From Streptomyces sp. NBC_00620 (lineage in GTDB: Bacteria > Actinomycetota > Actinomycetes > Streptomycetales > Streptomycetaceae), in NCBI RefSeq assembly GCF_026341825.1, contig NZ_JAPENY010000001.1, positions 3,844,001-3,908,000 of the forward strand: 64,000 nucleotides of DNA, written 5' to 3'. Position 1 is the first letter of the stretch, and the number at the start of each line of letters is the position of its first letter. The position numbers and the translations under genes are program-made. Below, piece by piece: positions 32,621 to 41,372 of this stretch. The notes under the pieces were generated by a model, which was not told where the DNA came from, did not search any database, and saw only the letters and a program-made list of their open reading frames with translations.

Positions 32621-33559
32621 ATGGTGTCCCTCAACCCGCCCACGGATGAGGAACTCACGCGCAGGGCCCAGGCCGGCGAGACCGCGGCCCTGGGTCTCCT
32701 GCTGGCCCGTCATCAGGCGCCGATGCGCGCGGTGGCGCTGAGCCTGCTCGGCTACGGCCCCGACGCGGAGGACGCGGTGCAGGACGCCGCACTGACCGCG
32801 CTGCGGCGGATCGGGGACGTACGGGATCCGTCGGCGGTGGGGGCGTGGCTGCGGGCGATCGTCCGCAACGCCTCCCGCACGCGACTGCGCGAAACCCGGG
32901 AGACGCCGGGCCTCGACGGCCTCGACCACCTGCGGCTTCGCGAGCAGGCGCCCTCGCAACCGGAGCGGCTCATCGAGGAACACGCCATGCGGGACTGGAT
33001 CTGGGACGCGGTGGACGAACTGCCGCCGCAGCTCCGACTGGTGCTGATGCTGCGGCACTTCAGCGGCGTCACCTCCTACCGGGAGATAGCCGCCGTCTGC
33101 GAGGTTCCGGTGGGCACGGTGCGAAGCCGGCTCAACCAGGCCAGGGGGAAAATGGCCCAGGTGCTGCTGTCGACCGCCGCACGGACGCACGACGACGCCT
33201 CCGCGCTCGCCAAGGAGAGCAGACACGAGGCCGTGGAGACCCTGCAGGCGTCCGAGCGCGGCGCCCTGCCCCGGGAGATCTCCGAGTTGTGGCCGGCGGA
33301 GACCGAACTGGTCGGCCCGCTCAGCCGGCCGGGGGAACGCACCCATCCCGTCCCGGTCATGCGGCACATGCTGGAATCCGGGGTGCGCCAGTACCTGCGA
33401 CATGTGGTGGCCAGCCGCGACATCACCATCTGGGAAATGGACGTCACCAACCCCGTCGGGGCCGCCAACCCCTGCCCGCCGACCATCGCCTGGCTCATGT
33501 TCCGCGAGAAGGGGAGAGTCCAGCGACTCCGGCTGATCTTTCCCGAGCCGTCGCGGTGA
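32621..33559 (+). CDS. ECF RNA polymerase sigma factor with C-terminal SnoaL-like domain
   Basis: 312 residues. ATG 32621 follows CGGAGG. Region 2 reads LLLARHQAPMRAVALSLLGY, GPDAEDAVQDAALTALRRIG. Region 4 reads ELPPQLRLVLMLRHFSGVTS, YREIAAVCEVPVGTVRSRLN. The C-terminal ~110 residues (MRHMLESGVRQYLRHVVASR, DITIWEMDVTNP) resemble a SnoaL-like fold, as in ECF41/42-type sigma factors where this extension regulates activity in place of an anti-sigma factor. No anti-sigma gene is adjacent, in line with that. Target promoters are unknown. Confidence 0.88.
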   Translation: MVSLNPPTDEELTRRAQAGETAALGLLLARHQAPMRAVALSLLGYGPDAEDAVQDAALTALRRIGDVRDPSAVGAWLRAIVRNASRTRLRETRETPGLDGLDHLRLREQAPSQPERLIEEHAMRDWIWDAVDELPPQLRLVLMLRHFSGVTSYREIAAVCEVPVGTVRSRLNQARGKMAQVLLSTAARTHDDASALAKESRHEAVETLQASERGALPREISELWPAETELVGPLSRPGERTHPVPVMRHMLESGVRQYLRHVVASRDITIWEMDVTNPVGAANPCPPTIAWLMFREKGRVQRLRLIFPEPSR

Positions 33560-33585
33560 GCCCTGAACGGTTCCACGGGCGGGCG

Positions 33586-33618
33586 TTCCCGGCCGCTGCG
33601 GCAGCGGCCGGGAACGTG
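33586..33618. terminator. Terminator between sigma factor and fabI-like gene
   Basis: Near-perfect inverted repeat CGTTCCCGGCCGCTGC / GCAGCGGCCGGGAACG, between the convergent stops at 33559 and 33635. Confidence 0.8.
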
Positions 33619-33634
33619 TCGATGCCTCCCGCGG

Positions 33635-34423
33635 TCATGTCATGACCGCGTGAAGTCCTCCGTCGACGTGCAGGATCTCGCCGGTGGTGGCCGGCAGCCA
33701 GTCGGAGAGGAGCACCGCGCAGGCTTTCGCCGTCGGTTCCGGGTCGTGGACGTCCCAGGCGAGTGGCGGGCGGGTGCGCCAGATCTCCTCCATGCGCTCC
33801 ACTCCGGGGATCGAGCGCGCCGCCAGGGTGCGGACCATGCCCGCCGCGACGAGGTTGACACGGACGCGCCGTTCGCCGAGGTACATCGCCAGGTAGCGGG
33901 TGACCGACTCGAGCGCGGCCTTGGAGACCCCCATCCAGTCGTAGCCGGGCCAGGCCAGGGCCGCGTCGAAGTCGAGCCCCACCACGGACGAGCCCTCCTT
34001 CAGCAGTGGAAGGCACGCCGTGACCAGGGCCTTGAGGGAGTACGCCGATACCTCGAGGGCCGTCCCCGCGTCCTGCCACGTCGTCTCCAGGAAGGCGCCG
34101 CCGAGCGCGGACCGCGGGGCGAACGCGATCGAGTGCACGATGCCGTCGAGACCGCCCAGGCGGTCGGCGACCGCGTCCGGCAGCGCGTCGAGGTCGCCCT
34201 GATCGGTGACGTCGAGCCGGATCACGGGCGCGGGCGCCGGCAGCCGCTCGGCCATCGCCTCCGTGATGGGCAGTGCCCGCCCGAACGAGGTCAGCACCAC
34301 CTGGGCGCCCTCCTGCTGGGCGATCCGCGCCACATGGAAGGCGATCGACGTGTCGGAGAGCACGCCGGTGACCAGCAGCCGCTTCCCGGCCAGCAGCCCG
34401 CCGCCCTTCGGCTCCGTGCTCAT
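33635..34423 (-). CDS. fabI-like: Enoyl-ACP reductase, FabI-like
   Basis: 262 residues. The start ATG overlaps the stop of the upstream ketoreductase (ATGA). The NADH-binding N-terminus reads GKRLLVTGVLSDTSIAFHVA, the FabI/InhA variant of the Rossmann glycine motif. IVHSIAFAPRSAL and the catalytic GYDWMGVSKAALESVTRYLA (Tyr-x6-Lys) follow, then GEILHVDGGLHAV. It reduces trans-2-enoyl-ACP in fatty-acid elongation. As the last gene of a seven-gene coupled operon headed by an AfsA homologue, it is more likely dedicated to that pathway than housekeeping. Confidence 0.9.
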   Translation of the reverse strand: MSTEPKGGGLLAGKRLLVTGVLSDTSIAFHVARIAQQEGAQVVLTSFGRALPITEAMAERLPAPAPVIRLDVTDQGDLDALPDAVADRLGGLDGIVHSIAFAPRSALGGAFLETTWQDAGTALEVSAYSLKALVTACLPLLKEGSSVVGLDFDAALAWPGYDWMGVSKAALESVTRYLAMYLGERRVRVNLVAAGMVRTLAARSIPGVERMEEIWRTRPPLAWDVHDPEPTAKACAVLLSDWLPATTGEILHVDGGLHAVMT

Positions 34424-35130
34424 ACGCCCATCCCGAGTCCGCCGCTGACCGGCAGGAACACGCCGGTGAGATACGAGGCGTCCTCGCCGGCGAGGAAGCG
34501 CACCACGTTCGCCACGTCCTCGGGGGTGCCGGGGCGGCCGAGCGCCGTCATGGAGAGGTACTCGGCACGCCGCTTCGGGGTGACGCCCGCGACCATGTCG
34601 GTGTCGATGAAACCAGGGGCCACGACGTTCGCCGTGATACCCCGGCGCCCCAGCTCCCGGGCGAGCGAGCGGGCCAGCCCTGTGAGACCCGTCTTCGACG
34701 CCGCGTAGTTGGCCTGCCCGGGGGAGCCGAGCATTCCGGAGAAGGACGAGATGAAGACGAGCCGCCCCCAACGTCCTTCCAGCATCCCGGGGATGGCCCG
34801 CCGGGCCGACCGGAAAGCGCCCACCAGATTGGTGTCGAGGATCTCCAGGAAGTCCTGGTCGGTGGTCTGCAGCGCCAGTTTGTCCCGCATGATTCCGGCG
34901 TTCGCCACCAGGACTTGCACAAGGCCGTGCTCGGCCTCGATCTTCTCGTACGCCGCGTCCAGCGAGTCGGCGTCCGTGACGTCGCAGCGCACGCCGAAGA
35001 AGCCCTCGGGAGCCTCGCCCGACCGGTGGCCGACCGCCACCCGGTCGCCCTGCGCGGCGAAGGCGCGGGCGACGGCCAGACCGATCCCGCGGTTCCCTCC
35101 GGTGACGAAGACGGACCGGCCGCCGGTCAT
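34420..35130 (-). CDS. fabG-like: 3-oxoacyl-ACP reductase, FabG-like SDR
   Basis: 236 residues. ATG 35130 overlaps the ketosynthase stop (ATGA). It has the cofactor motif VFVTGGNRGIGLAVARAFAA, NAGIMRDKLALQTTDQD, and the catalytic Ser in FISSFSGMLGSPGQANYAAS with the YxxxK pair YAASKTG. The C-terminus ends TGVFLPVSGGLGMGV. It reduces the beta-ketoacyl-ACP made by the neighbouring KS to the hydroxyacyl form. It is coupled on both sides by 4-bp overlaps. Confidence 0.92.
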   Translation of the reverse strand: MTGGRSVFVTGGNRGIGLAVARAFAAQGDRVAVGHRSGEAPEGFFGVRCDVTDADSLDAAYEKIEAEHGLVQVLVANAGIMRDKLALQTTDQDFLEILDTNLVGAFRSARRAIPGMLEGRWGRLVFISSFSGMLGSPGQANYAASKTGLTGLARSLARELGRRGITANVVAPGFIDTDMVAGVTPKRRAEYLSMTALGRPGTPEDVANVVRFLAGEDASYLTGVFLPVSGGLGMGV

Positions 35131-36374
35131 CGTGTGCCTGCTTTCTGGAGGACCAGAACGGCGTTCTGTCCGCCGAACCCGAAGGAGTGGCTGGTCGCCG
35201 TGGTGACGCGCTGTTCGCGGGGCGCACCGCTGACGACATCGATGTCGATCTCGGGGTCGAGCTTGTCGAGGTTGGCGGTGGGCGGCACCAGCCCGTGTTC
35301 GATGGTCAGGGCCGTGTACGCCACCTCGATGGCGCCCGCGGCGCCGAGCGCGTGTCCGGTGACGCCCTTGGTGGAGGTCACCGAGGGCCGCCCCGTGAGC
35401 ACGCGGTTGATCAGCTGAGACTCCATCAGATCGTTCAACTTGGTCGACGTGCCATGGGCGTTGACATGGTCGACGGCGTCGGGGGCGACGTCCGCGTCGG
35501 TGAGTGCCGAGCGCAGGGCGCGCTCCACGCCAGCGCCCTTCGGGTCCGGCGCGGATGCGTGGTGCCCGTCGGCGCTGGCTCCGAAGCCGGCGATCAGCGC
35601 ACGGACCGTGCCGCCCCGTGCCCGTGCGTCCTGCTCGCGCTCCAGGACCAGCACGGACGCCGCTTCCGCGGCCACGAAACCGCCGCGGTCCGCGTCGAAG
35701 GGGCGGGAGGCCCCCGCCGGGTCGTCGGTGCGGCGGGACAGCGCGCCCATCCGGTGGTAGGCGGCCATCGGTGTGGGGCTCAGCGGTGCCTCGGACGCAC
35801 CGGCGAGCACGATGTCGCAGACGCCGGACTGCAGCATCTGCCGTGCGGTGCCGACCGCGGTGACGCCGGACGCACAGGCGGTGGCGACCACCAGGTTCGG
35901 GCCCAACGCCCGGCAGTGCATGGCGAGATACCCGGAGATCATGTTGACCGGCCAGTTCACCATCACCAGCGGCGAGACCTGGTCGGCGCCCTCCTGGTGG
36001 TACGCGGTGTGGGCGTCCTCGTAGGAGGCGGTGCCGCCCAGCGCGTTGCCCATGACGACGCCGACCCGGGCGCCGTCCCACTCCTGCGGGTCCAGGCCCG
36101 CGTCGGTCAGGGCCTCCTTGGCGGCCACCAGGGCGAGTTGGCTGACCCGGTCGAGGCGCCAGGCCGTCGAGCGGCCGAGCAGGGCGTTGGCGTCGAAGTC
36201 GGGGACCCGGCAGGAGATGTCCACGGGCAGCCCGGCGAGCGCCGGGTCGCGCTGTGCGGTGGGGCGGCCCGACAGGAGCCGCTCCCAGTTCGCCGCCACT
36301 CCGATGCCGGCCGGGGTGACGAGGCCGATCCCGGTGATCGCGACGGGCGTGTCCCGTCCGGTGCGCTCGGCCAT
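35127..36374 (-). CDS. fabF-like: Beta-ketoacyl-ACP synthase II, FabF-like
   Basis: 415 residues. The active-site cysteine is in VVATACASGVTAVGTARQ, with histidines in DHVNAHGTSTKLND and KGVTGHALGAAG, so the C-H-H triad is complete. It is a single KS without a chain-length-factor partner, so FAS-like rather than aromatic PKS. The start overlaps the ACP stop by one base (TGATG). It is expected to elongate acyl chains on the adjacent ACP. Confidence 0.93.
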   Translation of the reverse strand: MAERTGRDTPVAITGIGLVTPAGIGVAANWERLLSGRPTAQRDPALAGLPVDISCRVPDFDANALLGRSTAWRLDRVSQLALVAAKEALTDAGLDPQEWDGARVGVVMGNALGGTASYEDAHTAYHQEGADQVSPLVMVNWPVNMISGYLAMHCRALGPNLVVATACASGVTAVGTARQMLQSGVCDIVLAGASEAPLSPTPMAAYHRMGALSRRTDDPAGASRPFDADRGGFVAAEAASVLVLEREQDARARGGTVRALIAGFGASADGHHASAPDPKGAGVERALRSALTDADVAPDAVDHVNAHGTSTKLNDLMESQLINRVLTGRPSVTSTKGVTGHALGAAGAIEVAYTALTIEHGLVPPTANLDKLDPEIDIDVVSGAPREQRVTTATSHSFGFGGQNAVLVLQKAGTR

Positions 36375-36625
36375 CAGGCCTTCTCCGCTGCCGTGTTCAC
36401 CAGCTCGTAGAGGTCCGAGACGGTGCCGCTGCTGTTGAGGTCCTCGGTGGGTATCGCGAAGCCGAGCTGCTTCTGCAGGGTCAGGGCGACCTCGATCAAC
36501 GCGAGCGAGTCCAGCTCGATGTCCTCCAGGACGGTGTCGGGCTTGATGTCGTCGCGCAGGACGCCGAACTTCTCCTCCAGGACCTGGGAGAGGATCTCGA
36601 AGGTGGGGGGCGTGAAGGTGCTCAT
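36374..36625 (-). CDS. Acyl carrier protein
   Basis: 83 residues. The phosphopantetheine serine is in DIELDSLALIEVALTLQ. It is acidic and four-helical (FEILSQVLEEKFGVLRDDI). The DSLALIE variant (instead of DSLDxVE) suggests a dedicated carrier rather than the primary AcpP. It lies between fabH-like and fabF-like genes. A 92-bp gap separates it from fabH, the only sizeable gap in the operon, so a second promoter there is possible. Confidence 0.92.
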   Translation of the reverse strand: MSTFTPPTFEILSQVLEEKFGVLRDDIKPDTVLEDIELDSLALIEVALTLQKQLGFAIPTEDLNSSGTVSDLYELVNTAAEKA

Positions 36626-36717
36626 GGCTGATGCCGCCTTTCGGCTGTGGGTTCGGGTGGGGGGCGTTGTGACGAGGCGCGGTGGGGCGTTGCGACGGTG
36701 CGTGAACGGGCGCGTGG

Positions 36718-37725
36718 CTACGCGGACTTCAGCGAGGGCCAGGTCAGTGCCGTGGCCCCCCACGTGGCGCCGCCTCCGAAGGCGGCGAGGACGACGCGTG
36801 CCCCGGGGGTGAGTTCTCCGGTGGCGTGCGCGTGTGCCAGGGCGAGCGGGATGGAGGCCGCCGCGGTGTTGCCGACCCGGTCCAGGTGGATGACGAGCCG
36901 GTCCGCCGGGATGTCCAGCTGCTCCGCGACGGCCCGCAGGATACGGAGGTTGGCCTGATGGCCGACCAGCCGGTCGACATCGCCCGGCTGCCATCCGGTG
37001 GGCGCGAGCGCGGCGCGCGCCGACTCCGACATGCGGGTCACGGCGTGCCCGAAGACCTCCCGGCCCCGCATCGAGAAGTAGCGGTCGGCCGGGTCGCTGC
37101 GTTCGGGGTCGGCGTCGGGGTGGGGTTGCTCGGAGCCGCCGGCCCGCACCGTGATCAGGTCGGCGAGCGAACCGTCGCTGCCGAGCACGATCCGGCCGAG
37201 GGCACCGGGCTCGCCGGGCTCCCCGGCCCGCAGTACCACCGCGCCCGCGCCGTCGCCGAACACGACGGCGGAGGAGCGGTCCTGAGGGTCGATGAGGGTG
37301 CTGAAGGCCTCGGCGCCGATGACGAGAACCTGATCGGCGGCTTCGGAGGCGATCATCCCGGCCGCGGTGGTGAGGGCGTACAGGAATCCCGTACAGACGG
37401 CGGAGACGTCGAAGGCCGGGCGGCCGGTGAGGCCGAGGCGGCGGGCCACCTCGGGGGCGCTGGCCGGGCAGGGGCGGTCGGGCGTGGTGGTGGCGAGCAC
37501 CACGGCGTCCAGGTCCGCCGTGCCCGCCGACTCCATGGCCCGCGCCCCGGCCTCCGCGGCGAGACGGGAGGTCGGCATCCCGGCGGACACGAAGTGCCGG
37601 GTACGGATACCGGTCCGGGTGCGGATCCACTCGTCGGAGGTGTCCATGCGGGCGGCGAGGTCGTCGTTGGTGACCAGGTCGGGCGGCAGCCATGAGCCGA
37701 TGCCGCTGATGACGGCGGCTCTCAC
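36718..37725 (-). CDS. fabH-like: Beta-ketoacyl-ACP synthase III, FabH-like
   Basis: 335 residues from GTG 37725, which overlaps the HAD stop (GTGA) and has GGAGG upstream. It has TSDEWIRTRTGIRTRHFV, the active-site Cys in DVSAVCTGFLYALTTAAGM, the His in RLVGHQANLRIL and the Asn in DRVGNTAAASIPLAL. KAS III starts chains from acyl-CoA and malonyl-ACP; in Streptomyces many prefer branched starters. Here it would supply the short or branched ketoacyl-ACP for its own operon. Confidence 0.93.
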   Translation of the reverse strand: MRAAVISGIGSWLPPDLVTNDDLAARMDTSDEWIRTRTGIRTRHFVSAGMPTSRLAAEAGARAMESAGTADLDAVVLATTTPDRPCPASAPEVARRLGLTGRPAFDVSAVCTGFLYALTTAAGMIASEAADQVLVIGAEAFSTLIDPQDRSSAVVFGDGAGAVVLRAGEPGEPGALGRIVLGSDGSLADLITVRAGGSEQPHPDADPERSDPADRYFSMRGREVFGHAVTRMSESARAALAPTGWQPGDVDRLVGHQANLRILRAVAEQLDIPADRLVIHLDRVGNTAAASIPLALAHAHATGELTPGARVVLAAFGGGATWGATALTWPSLKSA

Positions 37726-38468
37726 AGGTCGCCTCCCGGGGCCACGACGGTCACCGGCGCGTGCCGCGGTCCGCGCAGGTGCTCGCGGTCGGGGTCGACG
37801 GGTACGAGTGCGGAGCCCGGCGCGGTCAGTGCGTCGACCCTGGCCGTGGCGGCCTCGGCTCCGGTGAACTCGACACCGTGCCAGCCGGCTTGCTCCGCCC
37901 CCGCGCAGTTGACCGCGAGGTCGTCGACGAGCACGCACTCCTCCGGGCGCGCCCCGGCCCGCTCGGCGGCGAGGCGGAAGATCTCCTCCTCGGGCTTGCG
38001 GCAGCCGGAGTTGTAGGAGAGCACCACCGCGTCGAAGAGGCCTTCGGGCGGTACGGCGAGGCGCCAGTGCCGGTCCCAGGCGGGCGGCATGTTCGACAAC
38101 AGGCCGACGAACACGCCCTGTCGGCGCAGCCGGTGCAGGGTGTCGAGCCAGGGCTGGTTGACGGCGCGGTCGGCGAACCAGCGCGCCGGGTAGTCGCTGA
38201 GGTCGACGCGGATGCCGCTGTGGGTCGCGAGGGCCGCTTCGACTCGGCGCTCCCAGGACTCCTGGGTGAGCAGCGGGGTGTCGAGCGGCGCCATGATGTC
38301 CTCGCCCGCGCCGCAGTCGCGGGACACCTGCCGCATGGCGGCGAGGAGCGGGGCCGACGGCACGCCGAGCCGGGCGCAGAAGGACTCCATCGACTCGGCC
38401 GTCGGAGGGGTCAGCACGCCGCCGTAGTCGGTCCAGACCGCTCGTACGGGCCCGGGTACGGCGGCCAT
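37722..38468 (-). CDS. HAD-superfamily phosphatase
   Basis: 248 residues. ATG 38468 overlaps the AfsA-homologue stop by one base. Motif I: VRAVWTDYGGVLTPP, with the nucleophile Asp but Tyr-Gly-Gly where DxDG is usual (DYGGV, common in this HAD subfamily). Motif II: VGLLSNMPPAW. Motif III Lys in SGCRKPEEEIF. Motif IV: CVLVDDLAVNCAGAEQAGWH. In butyrolactone and methylenomycin-furan pathways a HAD phosphatase removes the phosphate left by dihydroxyacetone phosphate, and this gene's place directly after the AfsA homologue fits such a role. That role is inferred. Confidence 0.85.
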   Translation of the reverse strand: MAAVPGPVRAVWTDYGGVLTPPTAESMESFCARLGVPSAPLLAAMRQVSRDCGAGEDIMAPLDTPLLTQESWERRVEAALATHSGIRVDLSDYPARWFADRAVNQPWLDTLHRLRRQGVFVGLLSNMPPAWDRHWRLAVPPEGLFDAVVLSYNSGCRKPEEEIFRLAAERAGARPEECVLVDDLAVNCAGAEQAGWHGVEFTGAEAATARVDALTAPGSALVPVDPDREHLRGPRHAPVTVVAPGGDL

Positions 38469-39436
38469 CAGAAGTCCTCCGAGACGCCGACGGTGATCTC
38501 GCTGACGACCACGCCGTCCTGCCGGAAGCGGACGGCCACCTCGTCGCAGCGGCGGCGCACGGCCGACACCCGTACAGGGGCGTCGAGTTCGGCGAACCTG
38601 GCGAACGCCGAGCGGTAACCGGTGATCCGTACGCCGGTGCCCGCCGCGAGGAGCGCGGTCTGCCGGGCGGCCTCCATGAGGATCATCGCCGTGTAGTGGT
38701 CCTGCGGGTGGTCGAAGTGCGTACGGTGTCCGGACGGCACCGCCACCACGGCGGCCACCCCGCCGGCGACACGGCGCGCGTCGGCGAGCGCCACGTTGGC
38801 GGGGTCGCGGCGGGCCACCTCGGCGGGTGGCACGGGTGTGCCCGGGGGTACGGCGGGCAGCGAACCCGACTGGGGAGGCGCCGACTTGCGGTGGTAGCGG
38901 CGGACGATCTCCGCCTCCTCCGCCGGGGAGTAGCGGGCGGAGATGTCGCAGCGCCCGATCGTTTCGCCGCCGTGCGACAGCTCCAGGACGTATCGCGCGG
39001 CGCGCACCGTTCCCGAGCGGACCTTGCTGCGGGTGACGGCGGCCCGGATGTCGAGCTCGCGGGGCCTGCCGTGGGCCGGCGGCGGGGTGGTGCCGGTGAG
39101 TTCGAGTGTCCAGTCGGTGACGTGGAAGGCGCTGTCCCGGGTGACGCCGAGGCCGCGGTGGGCGATGCAGGTGGCGGCCTGCCGGCAGCACTCGAGGAGA
39201 AGCATGCTGTCGGGGGCGTCGGCGGCCGGTCCGGTGTGGTCACCGAAGTAGTGGTGAGCGGGCGGGAGTTGGGCGGCCGCCAGGTAGTTGTCCGAGGTCA
39301 GGTCGGCGTAGTCGGTGAGGAAGACCTCGCTGACCGCCCAGCGGTGGACGTCGCCGCGGTCGATCGTGTGCCGGTAGGAGAGGGCCGGTGCGGTGGTGGC
39401 CGCGTCCGGTGCGAGGGCGCTCTGGGGGAGGGGCAT
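38468..39436 (-). CDS. AfsA/ScbA-family protein (butyrolactone-type signal synthase homologue)
   Basis: 322 residues from ATG 39436, behind AAGGAG. Two hotdog-like AfsA repeats are visible: the first with HRWAVSEVFLTDYADLTSDN, HHYFGDH and DSMLLLECCRQAATCIAHRG; the second with NVALADARRVAG, HFDHPQDHYTAMILMEAARQ and ITGYRSAFARFAELDAPVRV. AfsA condenses a 3-oxoacyl-ACP with dihydroxyacetone phosphate to start A-factor-type lactones. It is the first gene of the operon, followed by the phosphatase and a private FabH-ACP-FabF-FabG-FabI set. Alternatively its hotdog folds could act as the missing dehydratase. No ArpA-like receptor gene is adjacent. Confidence 0.88.
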   Translation of the reverse strand: MPLPQSALAPDAATTAPALSYRHTIDRGDVHRWAVSEVFLTDYADLTSDNYLAAAQLPPAHHYFGDHTGPAADAPDSMLLLECCRQAATCIAHRGLGVTRDSAFHVTDWTLELTGTTPPPAHGRPRELDIRAAVTRSKVRSGTVRAARYVLELSHGGETIGRCDISARYSPAEEAEIVRRYHRKSAPPQSGSLPAVPPGTPVPPAEVARRDPANVALADARRVAGGVAAVVAVPSGHRTHFDHPQDHYTAMILMEAARQTALLAAGTGVRITGYRSAFARFAELDAPVRVSAVRRRCDEVAVRFRQDGVVVSEITVGVSEDF

Positions 39437-39860
39437 CGGTGTGCTGCTCCTTGTGGAGTGGCCGGGCTCGTGGCCCACATTCTTCGAGCGCCTCGCCGCC
39501 GCCAGCCAGAGCCTTCTGCCACCCGTGCGGCTCATACCCTTGAAATCGCTACCAGTTACCCCGAGTCAGGGTGCCCCGGCTTTCCGTGGTTTGCGCCAAT
39601 TCGCGCTGGCTGAAAGCGAGTTGCTGTTCGGCCTGGGGTGCGTCGCCGGCCACCCGACACAGGGCTCACTACGAGCCGCGCAGCCGCCGGGGGCCCGGAT
39701 TCCCGGCCGGAAAAATCGCCCAGGGTGGTGCTGGACTCAGGGGTATCACGCCCACCACGTCCGGCTCTTGGAGTTCATGCACCATGGTTCTCCGGCGCAC
39801 CAACCACGCCTACCCCGTATGCCTGTTCCCCCCTGAACGCAGGAGGTGTGACGCATCACC
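39437..39860. other. Divergent promoter region between AfsA-homologue and monooxygenase operons
   Basis: 424 bp without a gene. It must contain promoters for both operons. The strong AGGAGGTG at 39841 is the monooxygenase ribosome site, although 12 bases from its GTG. I see no convincing autoregulator-response element; TTCCCGGCCGGAA at 39700-39712 is the only symmetric site and it is imperfect. Confidence 0.5.
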
Positions 39861-41372
39861 GTGGACAGCGAAGCACTGGTCGTCGGCGCAGGGCCGACCG
39901 GCCTGATGATGGCCACCGAGCTGATCCGCCGCGGGATCGACACCAGGATTGTCGATCGCGCGGCCCGAAGGAACCCCCATGCGAAGGCGATTATCCTCCA
40001 GCCGCGTGCGCTGGAAGTGATGGCACGCCTCGGCCTGGAGGACCGCATCCGCGACGCGGCACTTCCTGTCGTCGCCGCCAACTACTACGCCCGCGGCCGC
40101 CGCGTCGCCCGCATCAACTTCCGGGGCCTGAAAGGCAGTCGCTTCGGCACCCCCCTCTCCCTCCCGCAGAACGAGACCGAGGGACTGCTGCTCGACGCGC
40201 TGCGTGAGACGGGCGGCCGGGTGGAGTACGGGCATCCGCTGACCGCCCTCGCCCAGGACGCCGACGGGGTGGACGCCGACCTTTCGGGCACCGTCCACCG
40301 TACGGGCCGACTGCTGGGCTGCGACGGCGCGCACAGCGCGGTCCGCGAGCGGCTCGGCGTCGCCTTCACCGGGCCCACGTACCCGCAGTCGTTCGTCCTC
40401 GTCGACGGCGAGTGGGAGACGCCGCTCGCCCACGCCGAGGCGCACTACTTCATGGGCCCCACGGGCGTGCTCGTCGTCGTAGGCCTCCCGGGCGGGCGCA
40501 TCCGTGTCTTCGGCAGCGCCCCCGAGGGCGCGGGACCGGAGAACGTCGAGGAGACCGTCCGCGCCATAGCCGCCGAACGCAGCCCCGTTCCGCTGGAGTT
40601 GGTCTCCGTCAGCGGCGCGGGCCACTTCCAGGTCCACCGCAAGATGGCGGACCGGTTCCGTGACGGGCGGGTGCTGCTGGCGGGCGACGCCGCGCATGTG
40701 CACAGCCCGGCCGGCGGACAGGGACTGAACACCAGCATCCAGGACGCGCACGAAGCGGCCTGGCGGCTCGCCGACGTGATCCGGGGCAGGCTGCCGGAGA
40801 CCGCGCTCGGGGCCTGGGAACGGGAACGTACGCATGTCGCGCACGCCGTGGTCGACGACACCGACCGCCAGACCCGCCTGTGGACCTGGAGCGGCTGGCG
40901 CGAGCGGGCCCGCGACCTCGCGGCGTCGGCCGCCGAGCGCAGCGGTGTCCTCGACCGGGTGCTGCCCTCCCGCCTCGCGCAGATGGACCTGCGCTACCCC
41001 GCCGAAGGGCCCTCGCTGGGACAACTCGGCCCCGGAACCCGGCTGCCGGACGTATCCCTCCCGACCGGCGGCCGCACCCACGACCTGCTGCGCGACGGAC
41101 GGCACGCACTGCTCGCCCTCGCGGGCCCCACCCCCTTCCCCGAGCGGGACACGCCCGCCTGCGCGCACCTGGACGCGCGGACCGCCCGCGCCCTGGGCGC
41201 CCGCCGTCCCGGGGTGGTGCTCGTGCGCCCGGACGGAGTCGTCGCCGCTGCCGCCGCCCTCACCGATCCGGGCGCTCTGCGCCGCCTGGAGCAGCTGCTG
41301 CCCGCCGCACACGGCGACACCGGGCCCACCAGCACGCCCGCACCACCCGTAGCCAACGAGGAGAAGGCATGA
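39861..41372 (+). CDS. FAD-dependent monooxygenase (aromatic-polyketide hydroxylase type)
   Basis: 503 residues from GTG 39861. FAD motif ALVVGAGPTGLMMATELIRR, the DG motif GRLLGCDGAHSAVRERLGVA, and the second FAD motif GRVLLAGDAAHVHSPAGGQG. The C-terminal ~100 residues form a thioredoxin-like domain (PGTRLPDVSLPTG, LLRDGRHALLAL) typical of PgaE/RdmE-like hydroxylases. Its stop overlaps the aldo-keto reductase start (ATGA). The substrate is not evident, since no aromatic PKS lies in the window; it may modify the product of the divergent operon. Confidence 0.9.
   Translation: MDSEALVVGAGPTGLMMATELIRRGIDTRIVDRAARRNPHAKAIILQPRALEVMARLGLEDRIRDAALPVVAANYYARGRRVARINFRGLKGSRFGTPLSLPQNETEGLLLDALRETGGRVEYGHPLTALAQDADGVDADLSGTVHRTGRLLGCDGAHSAVRERLGVAFTGPTYPQSFVLVDGEWETPLAHAEAHYFMGPTGVLVVVGLPGGRIRVFGSAPEGAGPENVEETVRAIAAERSPVPLELVSVSGAGHFQVHRKMADRFRDGRVLLAGDAAHVHSPAGGQGLNTSIQDAHEAAWRLADVIRGRLPETALGAWERERTHVAHAVVDDTDRQTRLWTWSGWRERARDLAASAAERSGVLDRVLPSRLAQMDLRYPAEGPSLGQLGPGTRLPDVSLPTGGRTHDLLRDGRHALLALAGPTPFPERDTPACAHLDARTARALGARRPGVVLVRPDGVVAAAAALTDPGALRRLEQLLPAAHGDTGPTSTPAPPVANEEKA

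Noticed and set aside
39700..39712. TTCCCGGCCGGAA as autoregulator-response element for the AfsA operon
   Set aside because: Short, imperfectly symmetric and common in GC-rich DNA; no match to a 22-26 bp element and no receptor gene.
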